Assembly (NCBI GenBank): GCA_019636625.1
Contig: JAHBXE010000009.1
Coordinates: forward strand, 1 to 64,000
Length of the DNA: 64,000 nucleotides
Source: Phycisphaeraceae bacterium
Lineage (GTDB): Bacteria; Planctomycetota; Phycisphaerae; Phycisphaerales; UBA1924
Direction: 5' to 3'
Shown: positions 7,891 through 16,661 of the stretch, piece after piece
Position numbering within the stretch: position 1 is the first letter of the stretch
How the letters are laid out: the number at the start of each line of letters is the position of its first letter
Program-made: the position numbers and the translations under genes
Notes under the pieces: model-generated
Told to the model about the DNA's origin: nothing
The model's input: the letters and a program-made list of their open reading frames with translations, nothing else
The model's database searches: none

Positions 7891-9676
7891 ATGCGATCCC
7901 GTTGCTTGACGTTCGCCGTGATGCTGGCAGGGTTGTTCGGGGGGGGGTAAGGGGCTCGTGGAAACCGCGTCTTGTCAGGTGAGCGGGGAGGAAGTTTGGG
8001 CACGACGCCACCCTGACAACGGACTGGTCCGCGATGAAACGCCGGTCGGGGTTGGCGCCAACCGCCGCTTCGCGTACGTTGCGGGAACGAAGTACCTGAG
8101 CAACACAACCAGCGTCTTTGAGGTGGTCAAGTACCGTCCTCACGGCGAAGGGGTCATGGGAAACATCGAGGCATCGTTTACCTGGCCCTCGTTGACCAAG
8201 CCGAACCATGTCGTGCGCACCGCCGTTGCGGCGGCGTTTGTTCTCGGCGAGGAGTTGCCAAACTCGGATCTGGACATGTACTGCTACGTCACCGGGTACC
8301 AACCGACCAGCATCGGCATGAGGATCGTCACTGTTGCCACGTTTTCGAGTGATCCGGTTGATCCTTCGTTGCCCGGCGCTCCGGTTCAACTGCTCTGGTC
8401 CGCCTTCGAGAATCTTACGGACGACCCGAACGAGATCGTTCGAGACGAGTACCCCGTCGCCATCGTTGCCGATGATGCCCATGTTGTTGTCATCGGGAAG
8501 TCGTACACCGCTTCGACAGGCTGGGACATCGTGTGCTACGCGTACGACGCCACCACGGGAGCGCGCATCGCGCCCGCGCTTCGATACCCCACGTTGACCG
8601 GCTCGAACGAAGTGCCAGTTGGAGGCGTCCTCACCAAGACGGCGAACGCCGATCCCGCGGTCGTTGTCGCGGCAACCGTGGACGGCGGCGGTCCGGAGGA
8701 CCACCACAGAATCCTCCTTGCCGGATGGCAGATCAAGGACAACCCCAACGCGGTTCCTCTGCCCACCTACGCCGGCACGCCGCTGCAATCCGCGATCGTC
8801 CGGCAGGAACTCACGCCCGCCACGTACCGCGAGAGCGACATCGCCAAGGGCATCTCGGCGCCGGCCCCGAACGTCGTGCTGGTGGAGCCGAAGTTCGCGG
8901 TGACGGGCACTCGGTACCACGAGTTTCGACCTGGTATGGGGCCTCCGGGTCTGCACACGGACTTTGTCACGGGCGTGTACGGAGTTCCCACCGGCGTCGC
9001 GCCAGCCGGCACCTGCGGCGTCATCACCGAGGACTGGGTGCAGACGTTCGACTACTTTGCCAACAACTTCCCGACCTTCACCTCCGATGCGGAAGACGCC
9101 GCGGCGGTGCTGATCCACCTGACCAGCGGGACGGACAACTTCACGCGCGCCCGGGTGACCGTGACGGGAACCACCCAGTCGCCGATTGATAGCCACCCCC
9201 GGATCGCAGCGGTTTCATACTACTTGATCGCTGCCGCGCCGTCTGCATCGCATGCCGAGTGGTTCGGAAAGTACGAACCGAATCCCCTCGTCACGCCTTA
9301 CACAGGTGAGTTCGGCGCCGTCGCGATGACCGCCGGCGATCCGGCGGGAGTTTCGGGCAGCCCGCTATCCCGATTGTTTATCGCGGGCTTCGGAAGCCGG
9401 GTCGTGGATGGCTCGTGGAATCGAGATCAGGTGTGTATCTGCTTCGGCACAGAAGTTCCAACAACTACCAACCTACCTGAGAACCGCGGCCCGTCGTGGT
9501 CCAAGGAATACCAGGATCCACTCGTAGACATCAACGGCGAAGACATTCCAACCGGCATTTCGCTGCATAACAACATGAATCCGATGATCCCCAACAGAGC
9601 CGGACTGTTCATGACGGGCCGATCCGACAGCGTGTCTCGCGGCCGGGATTGGGTGACACGACGGATCAACCCGTGA
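7891..9676 (+). pseudogene. Secreted beta-rich protein gene interrupted by a poly-G frameshift
   Basis: An ATG at 7891 preceded by AAAGGAATG opens a signal peptide (MRSRCLTFAVMLAGLFGGG) that ends at an in-frame TAA directly after a run of nine Gs (7939-7947). A frame one base over is open from the G run to 9676 and encodes about 570 residues. Removing one G joins the two into a normal exported protein. The large part has extracellular-type composition (YVAGTKYLSNTTSVFEVVKY; TDFVTGVYGVP) with no recognised family, no dockerin and no PEP-CTERM tail. A GTG inside the second frame (7958) could start a leaderless version, but that would lose the signal peptide. The break may be an assembly error, a true mutation, or a phase-variable switch. 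Confidence 0.65.
7939..7947 (+). repeat. G9 homopolymer at the frameshift site
   Basis: Nine consecutive Gs fall at the end of the signal-peptide coding part, directly before TAA. Eight Gs would restore the reading frame of the downstream 570 codons. Confidence 0.9.
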
Positions 9677-9702
9677 TGGCTATAACGATGGCGGAGAGTC
9701 CC

Positions 9703-11091
9703 ATGACCCTTCGGCTTCACAGTTTGAGTCAACGGGCGGTGCGCACGGTTGCCATCGCAACGTTGGGCTTCCTTTGGGCACCGGCCAGAGGCCAGACCTG
9801 CCAGCCGTACTGGACGGCGGTGCCGACCTGGGAACTCCCGGAATTCAGCGATGCTAACGAACATCACTTCCAGTTTTTTGCGGGCTTGAGCGAAGATGGA
9901 CCCGGGTTGTACACAACTCGCAACGTACTGAACGCTGGCCCTGCACACACGTACATACGTCGATTTGACGGTGAACGCTGGCATCTCGTGTCTCGCGAGG
10001 GACTTCCCGAGGACATCTTCTTCGGTCCTCTCAAGTCGCTCGACGACGGCAACGGCACACTGCTGTACATGCTCGGGGTTCGTGTTGTTCCCGGGGAGGG
10101 TCAGGAGTTGTTGCCGTTCAAACAGGTCAACGGTCGGTGGCAGCCCATGCCCAAGTGGTTCTGGATAGGACAGAATCTCGAGCCTCTCACCTCGGGGGAT
10201 CTGGGGCGAGGAACGCGTATCTACGCGCAGATGCACTCGTACATTCTCGAGTGGCAAGGGTCGTTCTACAACACCGTGGGTATTCAAACAGCCGGCGGAT
10301 CAACCCTGGCGCACCTGATCTTCTTCAACCCCGGCAACCGCCCACGCCTGTACATGTTCGGCGGCGGTTGGAACATCGGGGGCGTCATCGGCTCCTTCGT
10401 CGAGTACGACGGATTCACGTGGCAGTTCCCCGGCGGCACGCCCCAAGCGGCGGGCGTCCACCGGAACTGCAGCACGGTCTTTGACTGGGGCCAAGGTCCC
10501 CGCCTGGTCGCCTCGGGTCAGTTCCAGATGTCGTCCGGCGGCACGTACGCCTCCTTGGGCGTCTTCGACGGCACAACCTGGACTACCGTCGGCCGGCCTA
10601 TCCCAATCTCGCCCCAGACCACGCTCAATGGTCCCGTCTGCGTCTTCAACGATGGCCGTGGCCCCGCCGTGTTCATGACCGGCTCCTTCCCCGATATCAA
10701 CGGCATCCCCACCAAGAACATCGCACGATGGGATGGGCACGGGTGGGAGGCCGTTCCCGGCGGGCTGAACTATGGCATCAGCCATGCCCAAGAGAACTCG
10801 ATGGTGGTCATGAACACACGCCGCGGGCCGACCATGATCGTGGTGGGACGGGGTATCGGCGGCGCCGCCGGTGGGTACTCCCCCCGCGCCGTGCAGTACA
10901 TCGGCTGTCCCAACTGTTACGCCGACTGCGACCTCAACCCCGGCTCGCCCAAACTCACCGCCAACGACTTCCTTTGCTTCCTCTCCAAGTTCACCCGCAA
11001 GGACCCCTACGCCAACTGCGACCTCAACGCCTCCTTCGACGCCGCGGACTTCCAGTGCTTCCTGAACAAGTTTGCCGCCGGCTGCTCCTGA
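9703..11091 (+). CDS. Secreted propeller-like protein with double dockerin tail
   Basis: 462 residues. The ATG is preceded by GGAG at 6 nt and starts a signal peptide (VRTVAIATLGFLWAPARGQ). Earlier in-frame ATGs at 9676 and 9688 lack a ribosome site. The body shows spaced phrases typical of delta-60/propeller repeats: YIRRFDGERWHLV, LGVFDGTTWTTVG, IARWDGHGWEAVPGG, with variants of DDGNGTLLYMLG and NDGRGPAVFMTGSF. Each W-containing unit is about 45-60 residues. The C terminus has two dockerin-like units; the second is diverged (NCDLNASFDAADFQCFLNKF) and ends AAGCS. Function is unknown, probably cell-surface or matrix. It follows the frameshifted gene within 30 nt. Confidence 0.75.
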   Translation: MTLRLHSLSQRAVRTVAIATLGFLWAPARGQTCQPYWTAVPTWELPEFSDANEHHFQFFAGLSEDGPGLYTTRNVLNAGPAHTYIRRFDGERWHLVSREGLPEDIFFGPLKSLDDGNGTLLYMLGVRVVPGEGQELLPFKQVNGRWQPMPKWFWIGQNLEPLTSGDLGRGTRIYAQMHSYILEWQGSFYNTVGIQTAGGSTLAHLIFFNPGNRPRLYMFGGGWNIGGVIGSFVEYDGFTWQFPGGTPQAAGVHRNCSTVFDWGQGPRLVASGQFQMSSGGTYASLGVFDGTTWTTVGRPIPISPQTTLNGPVCVFNDGRGPAVFMTGSFPDINGIPTKNIARWDGHGWEAVPGGLNYGISHAQENSMVVMNTRRGPTMIVVGRGIGGAAGGYSPRAVQYIGCPNCYADCDLNPGSPKLTANDFLCFLSKFTRKDPYANCDLNASFDAADFQCFLNKFAAGCS

Positions 11092-11148
11092 ACCTCCCAC
11101 GCTCCCCATTTGCGGTCTCCGCCCTCGACAACACAGCGCCGACGTGGC

Positions 11149-11790
11149 ATGATGTCCCCCATGCCCGCAACCGCCCCCACCCCGCTCATCCTCCTCGGTG
11201 GCGGTGGCCACGCTCTTGTCGTCGCCGAAGCCGCCACGCTCGCCGGCTTCACACTCGCCGGGTTCCTCGATGACGACGCCGCGGCCGTCCTCTCCCGCGG
11301 CACGCCGTCGTGCCCCCACCTCGACCCGTTCTCGGAACTTGAAGGCCACGCCGAGCGCGGCTGCATCCTCGCCATCGGCGACCTCAGGACCCGCCGCTCG
11401 CTCATCGCCCGTCTCGGCCCCGCCGCCCACCTCCTCTCCGTCATCCACCCCGCCGCCAGCATCTCCCCCGCCGCCAGCATCGGGCGCGGCGTCTACATCG
11501 GCCCGCGCGCCGTCGTCCACACCCGCGCCGCGATCGCCGACCACGCGATCATCAACAGCGGCGCCATCGTCGAGCACGAGTGCCGCATCGGAGAGAACGT
11601 CCACATCGCCCCCGGCTCGGTCGTCGGCGGGCGCGCCGTCATCGGCCCGGATTCGCTGATTGGCCTCGGCGCCCGCCTGCTGCCGGGCGTGACCATCGGC
11701 CGCGCCTGCACCATCGGCGCGGGCGCCACGGTCATCCGCCCCGTCGTGGACAACGCCCGCGTCGCCGGCACCCCCGCCCAGCCGCTGTGA
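11149..11790 (+). CDS. NeuD/PglD-like sugar O/N-acyltransferase
   Basis: 213 residues; tandem ATGs at 11149 and 11152 and another at 11161 leave the exact start open. The N-terminal Rossmann-like part begins LILLGGGGHALVV, the sugar-nucleotide binding subdomain of the NeuD/PglD group. From about residue 105 a left-handed beta-helix is built from hexapeptide repeats (SISPAASIGRGVYIGPRAVV; CTIGAGATVIRPV). His residues in the IVEHECRIGENVHIAPG turn fit the catalytic base of this family. Such enzymes acetylate sialic acids or UDP-amino sugars for surface glycans. The ending ARVAGTPAQPL is typical of the family. Confidence 0.8.
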   Translation: MMSPMPATAPTPLILLGGGGHALVVAEAATLAGFTLAGFLDDDAAAVLSRGTPSCPHLDPFSELEGHAERGCILAIGDLRTRRSLIARLGPAAHLLSVIHPAASISPAASIGRGVYIGPRAVVHTRAAIADHAIINSGAIVEHECRIGENVHIAPGSVVGGRAVIGPDSLIGLGARLLPGVTIGRACTIGAGATVIRPVVDNARVAGTPAQPL

Positions 11791-11825
11791 CTCGCGCCCA
11801 AGGCACCGACGCCGCACGCGCCTGC

Positions 11826-12212
11826 TTACCGGTCGACCCGCGCCTTCATCTCACGCCCCCGCTCCAGCAACGGCCCCGCCTCTTCAACGGGCGTCGGCAC
11901 GAGGTCGAAGTGCCAATCCACCTGGTTCTGAATCCGCAGGGGGAGCGCCGTCGCCACAAGGTCCACCGGCGGAACCTCCCACAACGGCGTCCACGCCGTC
12001 TTCCCCGTCCACACCGGCTCGTACCCATCCTTCCGCACACGGACGTCGTACGTCCCGTAATACCGGAACCCGGTCGTCAGCGGCGTCCGCCCCACTTCCA
12101 CATCATTGAGCCACACCGTCGCCCCCGGCGGCTGCGATGTCACGTGAATCCGCCGTTCCATGCACCCGCCCACCCCCACCGCCGCGAGCACCAGCACCAG
12201 CACGCGCTTCAT
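11826..12212 (-). CDS. PEGA-domain lipoprotein
   Basis: 128 residues. The signal peptide ends in a lipobox (VGVGGC), so the mature protein should be lipid-anchored. A single PEGA domain covers residues about 22-75: IHVTSQPPGATVWLNDVEVG, then TPLTTGF and YDVRVRKDGYEP. PEGA domains are small beta modules of surface proteins. Its ATG overlaps the lptB stop by 4 nt (ATGA), so the two are translationally coupled. This suggests a role in envelope assembly next to LPS export, but the specific role is not known. Confidence 0.75.
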   Translation of the reverse strand: MKRVLVLVLAAVGVGGCMERRIHVTSQPPGATVWLNDVEVGRTPLTTGFRYYGTYDVRVRKDGYEPVWTGKTAWTPLWEVPPVDLVATALPLRIQNQVDWHFDLVPTPVEEAGPLLERGREMKARVDR

Positions 12213-13012
12213 CGGGGCGCCTCCGTCGGCCGCTTGACCGCCACCGCCTTGGGCGCCCCGTTGCGAACCGGAACCGGCCCGTCAAACTCATCGCCCCGGA
12301 ACAGCGAGCCCAGGTACACCCGCCGCACCAGCTCGTTGTTGATCAGTTCCCGCGGCGTGCCCTGCGCAAAGACCCGGCCCTCGTCGATGATGTACGCCCG
12401 GTCGCACACCCGCAGCGTCTGCTGAACATTGTGATCGGTGATCAGGCACGCGATCCCCTGCCCCGCCAGCCGCCGGATCTCCGCCTGCAGGTCCTCCACC
12501 GCGATCGGGTCCACCCCGCTGAACGGCTCGTCGAGCAGGATCAGCCGCGGCTGCGTCACCAGCGCGCGGGCAATCTCGAGCTTCCGCCGCTCCCCGCCGG
12601 AGCACGTCCGCGCCGCGTGCTTGGCCTTGTGCGTCAACCCGAACTGCTTGAGCAACTCCGCCGCGCGGGCGTGCCGTTCCGATCGCTTGAGTTTGAGCGT
12701 CTCGAGAATGGCCAGCAGGTTCTGTTCCACCGTCATCCGCGTGAAGATCGACGGCTCCTGCGACAGGTACCCCATCCCCCGCCGGGCCCGCTGGTACATG
12801 GGCAGGCCCGAAACCTCGTCGCCATCCAGGAACACGCGCCCCTCATCCGCATCGATCATCCCGATCGTCATGCGGAAGCTGGTTGTCTTGCCCGCCCCGT
12901 TCCGCCCCAGCAAACCCACGATCTCGGACGCCTCGACGTGGAACGACACATCGTTCACCACCGTCCGTCCGGCGAAACTCTTGCGAAGATGGGCGACTTG
13001 CAGCAGCGGCAC
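12209..13012 (-). CDS. lptB: LptB, LPS export ABC transporter ATPase
   Basis: 267 residues, GTG start. Motifs in order: Walker A GRNGAGKTT near residue 38, Q-loop LSQEPSIF, signature CSGGERRKLEIARAL, Walker B RLILLDEPFSGVDP, and switch His in ITDHNVQQ. The phrase EPFSGVDPIAVEDLQ is characteristic of LptB, the cytoplasmic ATPase that drives lipopolysaccharide extraction with LptFG. A C-terminal tail of about 25 residues after the usual end is not conserved. Partners LptA/C/F/G are not in the window. It overlaps the following PEGA lipoprotein gene. Confidence 0.9.
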   Translation of the reverse strand: MPLLQVAHLRKSFAGRTVVNDVSFHVEASEIVGLLGRNGAGKTTSFRMTIGMIDADEGRVFLDGDEVSGLPMYQRARRGMGYLSQEPSIFTRMTVEQNLLAILETLKLKRSERHARAAELLKQFGLTHKAKHAARTCSGGERRKLEIARALVTQPRLILLDEPFSGVDPIAVEDLQAEIRRLAGQGIACLITDHNVQQTLRVCDRAYIIDEGRVFAQGTPRELINNELVRRVYLGSLFRGDEFDGPVPVRNGAPKAVAVKRPTEAPR

Positions 13013-13050
13013 CGAGGTAGTTTAGGGCCAGCGGGGGCGCACCGCCCGCG

Positions 13051-13470
13051 TCAGCTCAGGAACCGGATGGTCATGGGGTAGCGGTAATAGTCCCCCTTGT
13101 TCGCCGCGATCGCCGCCAGCACCATCCCCGCCACCGCCAGCACGTAGAACGGCACGTACAACACCCAGGCCACCCCGCACGTCACCAACCCCAGCAGCAG
13201 GATCCCCACCCAGTAGATGATCAGTGAAATCTGGAAGTTCAGCGCCTCCCGCCCATGGTCGTCGATGAACGGCGACTTGTCCTTCTTGATCGCCCACATG
13301 ATCAACGTCGGCGCAATGGGCACCCCCATGTGCGCCACGATCAGCATGAGGTGCATGAACATCGAGTAGGTCCGCTCACCCTCCACCGCCAGCGGGTCGT
13401 GAAGCCGTCCCTTCCCGTGAACCACCTCGTTGAAGATCTCGCCTGTGTGCATGGTCGCCGCGCCTGCCAT
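13051..13470 (-). CDS. DUF4870/Tic20-like membrane protein
   Basis: 139 residues with three predicted membrane helices: around HLMLIVAHMGVPIAPTLIMW, then LIIYWVGILLLGLVTCGVAW, then LYVPFYVLAVAGMVLAAIAA. The motif DDHGREALNFQISL between helices 1 and 2 is the hallmark of the DUF4870 family (usually HxxxAxNFQ). The family function is unknown. Start choices are ATG 13470 or ATG 13452; no strong ribosome site decides. Confidence 0.75.
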   Translation of the reverse strand: MAGAATMHTGEIFNEVVHGKGRLHDPLAVEGERTYSMFMHLMLIVAHMGVPIAPTLIMWAIKKDKSPFIDDHGREALNFQISLIIYWVGILLLGLVTCGVAWVLYVPFYVLAVAGMVLAAIAANKGDYYRYPMTIRFLS

Positions 13471-13512
13471 GACCACCCTATTCGGGATCAGGCCTCAGAG
13501 CTTTCAACCCCA

Positions 13513-13569
13513 CCTTCCCCCCCCCCACTCCCACCCCACTGCCCATTCCCCACTCCCCATTCCCCGCCC
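13513..13569 (-). other. C-rich tract; G-quadruplex-prone on the minus strand
   Basis: A near-continuous run of cytosine blocks (CCCC to C10) separated by one to four bases lies between two minus-strand genes. Read on the coding strand of the spoIID-like gene it consists of at least seven G runs of three or more, directly behind that gene's stop, so the transcript tail could form stacked G-quadruplexes. This comes from sequence pattern only. Confidence 0.6.
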
Positions 13570-13571
13570 CC

Positions 13572-14888
13572 TCAATACGCCCGCTCAATCGTCGCCCCCG
13601 GATAGAACCTCGCCAGCATCTCCCGCCACGAATCTCCCCTATCCGACCACGCCTTGGCGCAGAACTGGCACATTCCCACCCCGTGCCCGAATCCCCTTCC
13701 CTTGATCACCACGTTCGAACCGCGAACCGCCACTTCCAGATCCCCCGACCGGACCAGCGTCGCCGCCGTTGGCGCGGGGACCCCGGTCGCACGGAAGTTG
13801 CACGCCAGTCGGATCTGCTCCGCCGAGAGCGAGTACCGCCGGCCCGCCGTGTCCACCACCACGTAACTCGCCGGACGGTCGTTCCGATTCACACGCTCCA
13901 CGTCCACCCGGTCCAGCAGCCCCATGCCTCCCACCGACAATCCTCGCGACTTCCCGAACTCCCGGAACTGCCGGCTCAACATGTCCCGGTCCCGCGTCAC
14001 CTCCCACCGGTACCGGGGCGATATCTGGCACGCCGACTCCCGCGCGTGCGCCTGGATCGGCCCCGCCAGGTTGAACTCAAATCCCGCTGTCGTCGGCCAC
14101 GTATCCGCCGCGGCCGCCGTCCGCCCCCCGCACGTGCTCGAGTAATACGCCCGGAGCAGCGCCCCCTTGTGCGTCAGCACCACGCCCCGCGTGTTCCGAA
14201 CGCCGTCGTACGCCTCCTTCTTGAACGTTCCCCCCTTGTACGCCTGATCCTGCTCGGTGCTCTCCAGGTCCCACTCCTGCTTCGCCTCGATGCTGCGCTG
14301 CCGCTGATGCAGCGCGTACGTCCGCGCGCAGATCGCCTGAACTTCGTGCACCCCCGCGCTCTTCCAATCCGGGTACAACTCCGCCGCCACCACCCCCACC
14401 AGGTAGTCCTCGATCCCTGTCACCGTCACCACATCCATCCGGCCGTCCGGGTTCCCCTCCGCCATGCTCCCCCCCCGCCGCGGCAGAAACTGCAGCCGGC
14501 CGGGATAGAGCGATGTATCAATCCTGATCCGCGGCGTGGCGTTCCCCTCCGCCGCAGACAGCACCTCAAACCGGTTCCACCCCGGCGAGGGCACCACGCC
14601 CCGCGCATCTTCCACACGAACCCCGTCCGGACCGATTGACAGGTTCACCGGCCCATCCAGTTCCCTTGCCGCCCCGGCACCCGCCGGCCGAAGCAGGAAC
14701 TTCTTCGGACCCTCCAGTTTCACTGCCTGAACCCCGGAGCGGATCCGCACCCGCACCTCCGGCTCGACCCCCGACACCGGATCTCGCACCGGTCTCGAGA
14801 CCGGGGTCGTGCTGCACGACCACAAGCCAACCGCCGCCGCGATCACCGCTGCCGCCAACGCCACCGTGGTCTTCGGACGCGCCCTCAT
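13572..14888 (-). CDS. SpoIID/LytB-domain lipoprotein
   Basis: About 438 residues from the ATG with GGAGG 4 nt upstream; a second candidate start at 14930, also with GGAG, would add 14 residues. The N terminus has an Arg-rich start, hydrophobic stretch and Cys (GLWSCSTTP), probably a lipoprotein or anchored signal. SpoIID features follow: EDYLVGVVAAELYPDWK, QAICARTYALHQ, YSSTCGGRTAAAADTW and GRGFGHGVGMCQFCAKAW. SpoIID in Bacillus is a lytic transglycosylase on denuded glycan; LytB-domain relatives are amidase enhancers. In this non-sporulating lineage it probably remodels peptidoglycan. Confidence 0.85.
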   Translation of the reverse strand: MRARPKTTVALAAAVIAAAVGLWSCSTTPVSRPVRDPVSGVEPEVRVRIRSGVQAVKLEGPKKFLLRPAGAGAARELDGPVNLSIGPDGVRVEDARGVVPSPGWNRFEVLSAAEGNATPRIRIDTSLYPGRLQFLPRRGGSMAEGNPDGRMDVVTVTGIEDYLVGVVAAELYPDWKSAGVHEVQAICARTYALHQRQRSIEAKQEWDLESTEQDQAYKGGTFKKEAYDGVRNTRGVVLTHKGALLRAYYSSTCGGRTAAAADTWPTTAGFEFNLAGPIQAHARESACQISPRYRWEVTRDRDMLSRQFREFGKSRGLSVGGMGLLDRVDVERVNRNDRPASYVVVDTAGRRYSLSAEQIRLACNFRATGVPAPTAATLVRSGDLEVAVRGSNVVIKGRGFGHGVGMCQFCAKAWSDRGDSWREMLARFYPGATIERAY

Positions 14889-15006
14889 GAGCCTCCACAT
14901 CCGCGGCAGGAGCGGCACGGCTTGGTTCATCCCCGGCTCCATTCCCGCGAACCTCCCATCGGCCAGAACGATACCCCGGCCGTCAATCTGTGTACTCTGT
15001 TCGGGC

Positions 15007-15390
15007 ATGAAGTGGTTCTGGATTGTCGGCGCTGCGCTCCTCCTCGCCGCGTGTTCACGGGACGGGCCCAAGCTCGGTTCGCAGCCCTACGCCGGGCCTC
15101 CCCTTTCCATCGAGTCCACGCCCCCACGCCACACCATCATCCTCACCGCACCCTCCGCTGGCTGGTCCCTCTCCCTTGACCGAGCCACCCGCGGCTTTGA
15201 CCGGACCGATGTCTTCATCACCATCCGCCGGCCGGACCCCGCCTACATGCACGCGCAGGTCGTATCCACCCACCGCATGGATTCCTCCGTCGACTCCTCC
15301 ACGCCAATCCGGCTCCTCGCCCGAATCCTTGAAGCCCAGGAGCGCCCTCTCCGCCAGCCCTTCAACCCCGTCCAACAGCCGACACCCTGA
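15007..15390 (+). CDS. Small hypothetical lipoprotein
   Basis: 127 residues. Signal peptide WFWIVGAALLLAACS with lipobox LAAC. The mature part has a short beta-rich region (HTIILTAPSAGWSLSLDRAT; DVFITIRRPDPAYMHAQVV) and a Pro/Gln tail. No family is recognised. It lies 18 nt before dprA and starts within 120 bp of the divergent spoIID-like gene, so it may share that intergenic promoter region. Confidence 0.6.
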   Translation: MKWFWIVGAALLLAACSRDGPKLGSQPYAGPPLSIESTPPRHTIILTAPSAGWSLSLDRATRGFDRTDVFITIRRPDPAYMHAQVVSTHRMDSSVDSSTPIRLLARILEAQERPLRQPFNPVQQPTP

Positions 15391-15408
15391 CACCGCCACC
15401 CGGTACCC

Positions 15409-16593
15409 ATGACCGACCTGCGAGACCTTCTGCGCCTCACGCTCACCCCCGGCATGGGGCCTGTCTTTATCGCCCGCCTGCTCGCGGCGTTTGGGACCCC
15501 GGACCGAATACTCGCCGCCTCTGCATCCGAGCTGGAACGCGTGAAAGGGATCGGGCCCGGCCGCGCTGCTTCATTCGTGAAGGGAATGAGAGAATCTGCT
15601 TCCTTGGTCGATGCCGAGCTTGATCTCGCCGCCAGGCTCGGTGTCTCCATCATTCCACTCTCCGACCCCGCCTACCCACCGCTGCTCCGCCAGATCCACG
15701 ACCCGCCCCCGCTCCTCTACGCCCGGGGCACCATCGACCCCGCCAAGGCAGATCGCTTCCCCGTCGCCATCGTCGGCTCTCGAAACGCAACGGCCTATGG
15801 AATCGAGCAAGCCGAACGCTTCGCCGGGGTCCTTGCTCGCTCCGGTCTGACCATCGTCTCCGGCGGGGCCAGGGGCGTTGACACGGCCGCCCATCGCGGC
15901 GCCGCCCGCTCCGATGGCCGGACCATCATCGTCGTTGGATGCGGCCTCGCGGAGTGCTACCCCCCCGAGAATCGAGAGTTCTTCGACAAGCTCGTTGCGA
16001 ATGGACACGGCGCCATCGTCTCCGAACTCCCTCTGGCGGCGCCCCCGGAGTCCGACAACTTCCCCGCACGCAACCGCCTCATCTCCGGCATCAGCCTCGG
16101 CGTGCTGGTCATCGAAGCAGGCCGGAAGTCCGGATCCCTCATCACCGCCCGGCTCGCCGCCGAGGACCATGGCCGCGAAGTCATGGCGGTACCCGGACGC
16201 GTCGACTCCCCCGCCAGCGCGGGAACCCTCGAACTCATCAAGAACGGCGGCGCGGCACTGGTCATGGAACCGGGCGATGTCCTGAACACGCTGGAAACCC
16301 CCGCCCGACATTCCCACGCCGGCACCCATGAATCCCGCTACGCCGACCCCCGAACGGCTGATGAGCACCTTCAGCCCGCCACCCAGGCAATCGAGTCTAA
16401 ACCATTGCCCATCAATGGCTTGACGAAAGAGCAGATCTCGATCCTCCAAGCCCTTTCCGAACCCCGGACACTTGACGAGCTCGCCCGCGATACCGGCCTC
16501 TCTCCATCGTGCATCCGAGCGGAGATGACCATTCTGGAGCTCCAGAGGCGAATTACCCGCCAAGGAAGCCGCATTTCTCGCCGAGCCCCCTAG
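15409..16593 (+). CDS. dprA: DprA, DNA-processing/transformation protein
   Basis: 394 residues. An N-terminal helix-hairpin-helix/SAM-like part (LTPGMGPVFIARLLAAFG; VKGIGPGRAASF) is followed by the Rossmann core with VAIVGSRNATAYG, SGGARGVDTAAH, FPARNRLISGIS, RKSGSLITA and MAVPGRVDSP. A C-terminal winged-helix DML1-like domain (residues about 335-390) contains LDELARDTGLSPSCIRAEM. DprA loads RecA onto incoming single-stranded DNA during natural transformation. The length is typical of three-domain DprA. lexA lies downstream, so two DNA-handling genes are neighbours. Confidence 0.93.
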   Translation: MTDLRDLLRLTLTPGMGPVFIARLLAAFGTPDRILAASASELERVKGIGPGRAASFVKGMRESASLVDAELDLAARLGVSIIPLSDPAYPPLLRQIHDPPPLLYARGTIDPAKADRFPVAIVGSRNATAYGIEQAERFAGVLARSGLTIVSGGARGVDTAAHRGAARSDGRTIIVVGCGLAECYPPENREFFDKLVANGHGAIVSELPLAAPPESDNFPARNRLISGISLGVLVIEAGRKSGSLITARLAAEDHGREVMAVPGRVDSPASAGTLELIKNGGAALVMEPGDVLNTLETPARHSHAGTHESRYADPRTADEHLQPATQAIESKPLPINGLTKEQISILQALSEPRTLDELARDTGLSPSCIRAEMTILELQRRITRQGSRISRRAP

Positions 16594-16632
16594 CACCCTT
16601 TCAAATACCTACTGGATTCTGACAAAAAGGGC

Positions 16633-16661
16633 TTGCTGATTGGATGATGATCGGCTATCGT
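16633..16661 (+). promoter_or_regulatory. Candidate promoter for the lexA transcription unit
   Basis: TTGCTG (16633-16638), 17 bp, then TATCGT (16656-16661). The start site would fall inside the first arm of the large inverted repeat that follows, the usual layout for a repressor target. Confidence 0.4.

Noticed and set aside
7939..7960. Stop-codon readthrough at TAA 7948 to join the two frames
   Set aside because: The downstream frame is shifted by one base, so readthrough would not restore it; a change in G number would.
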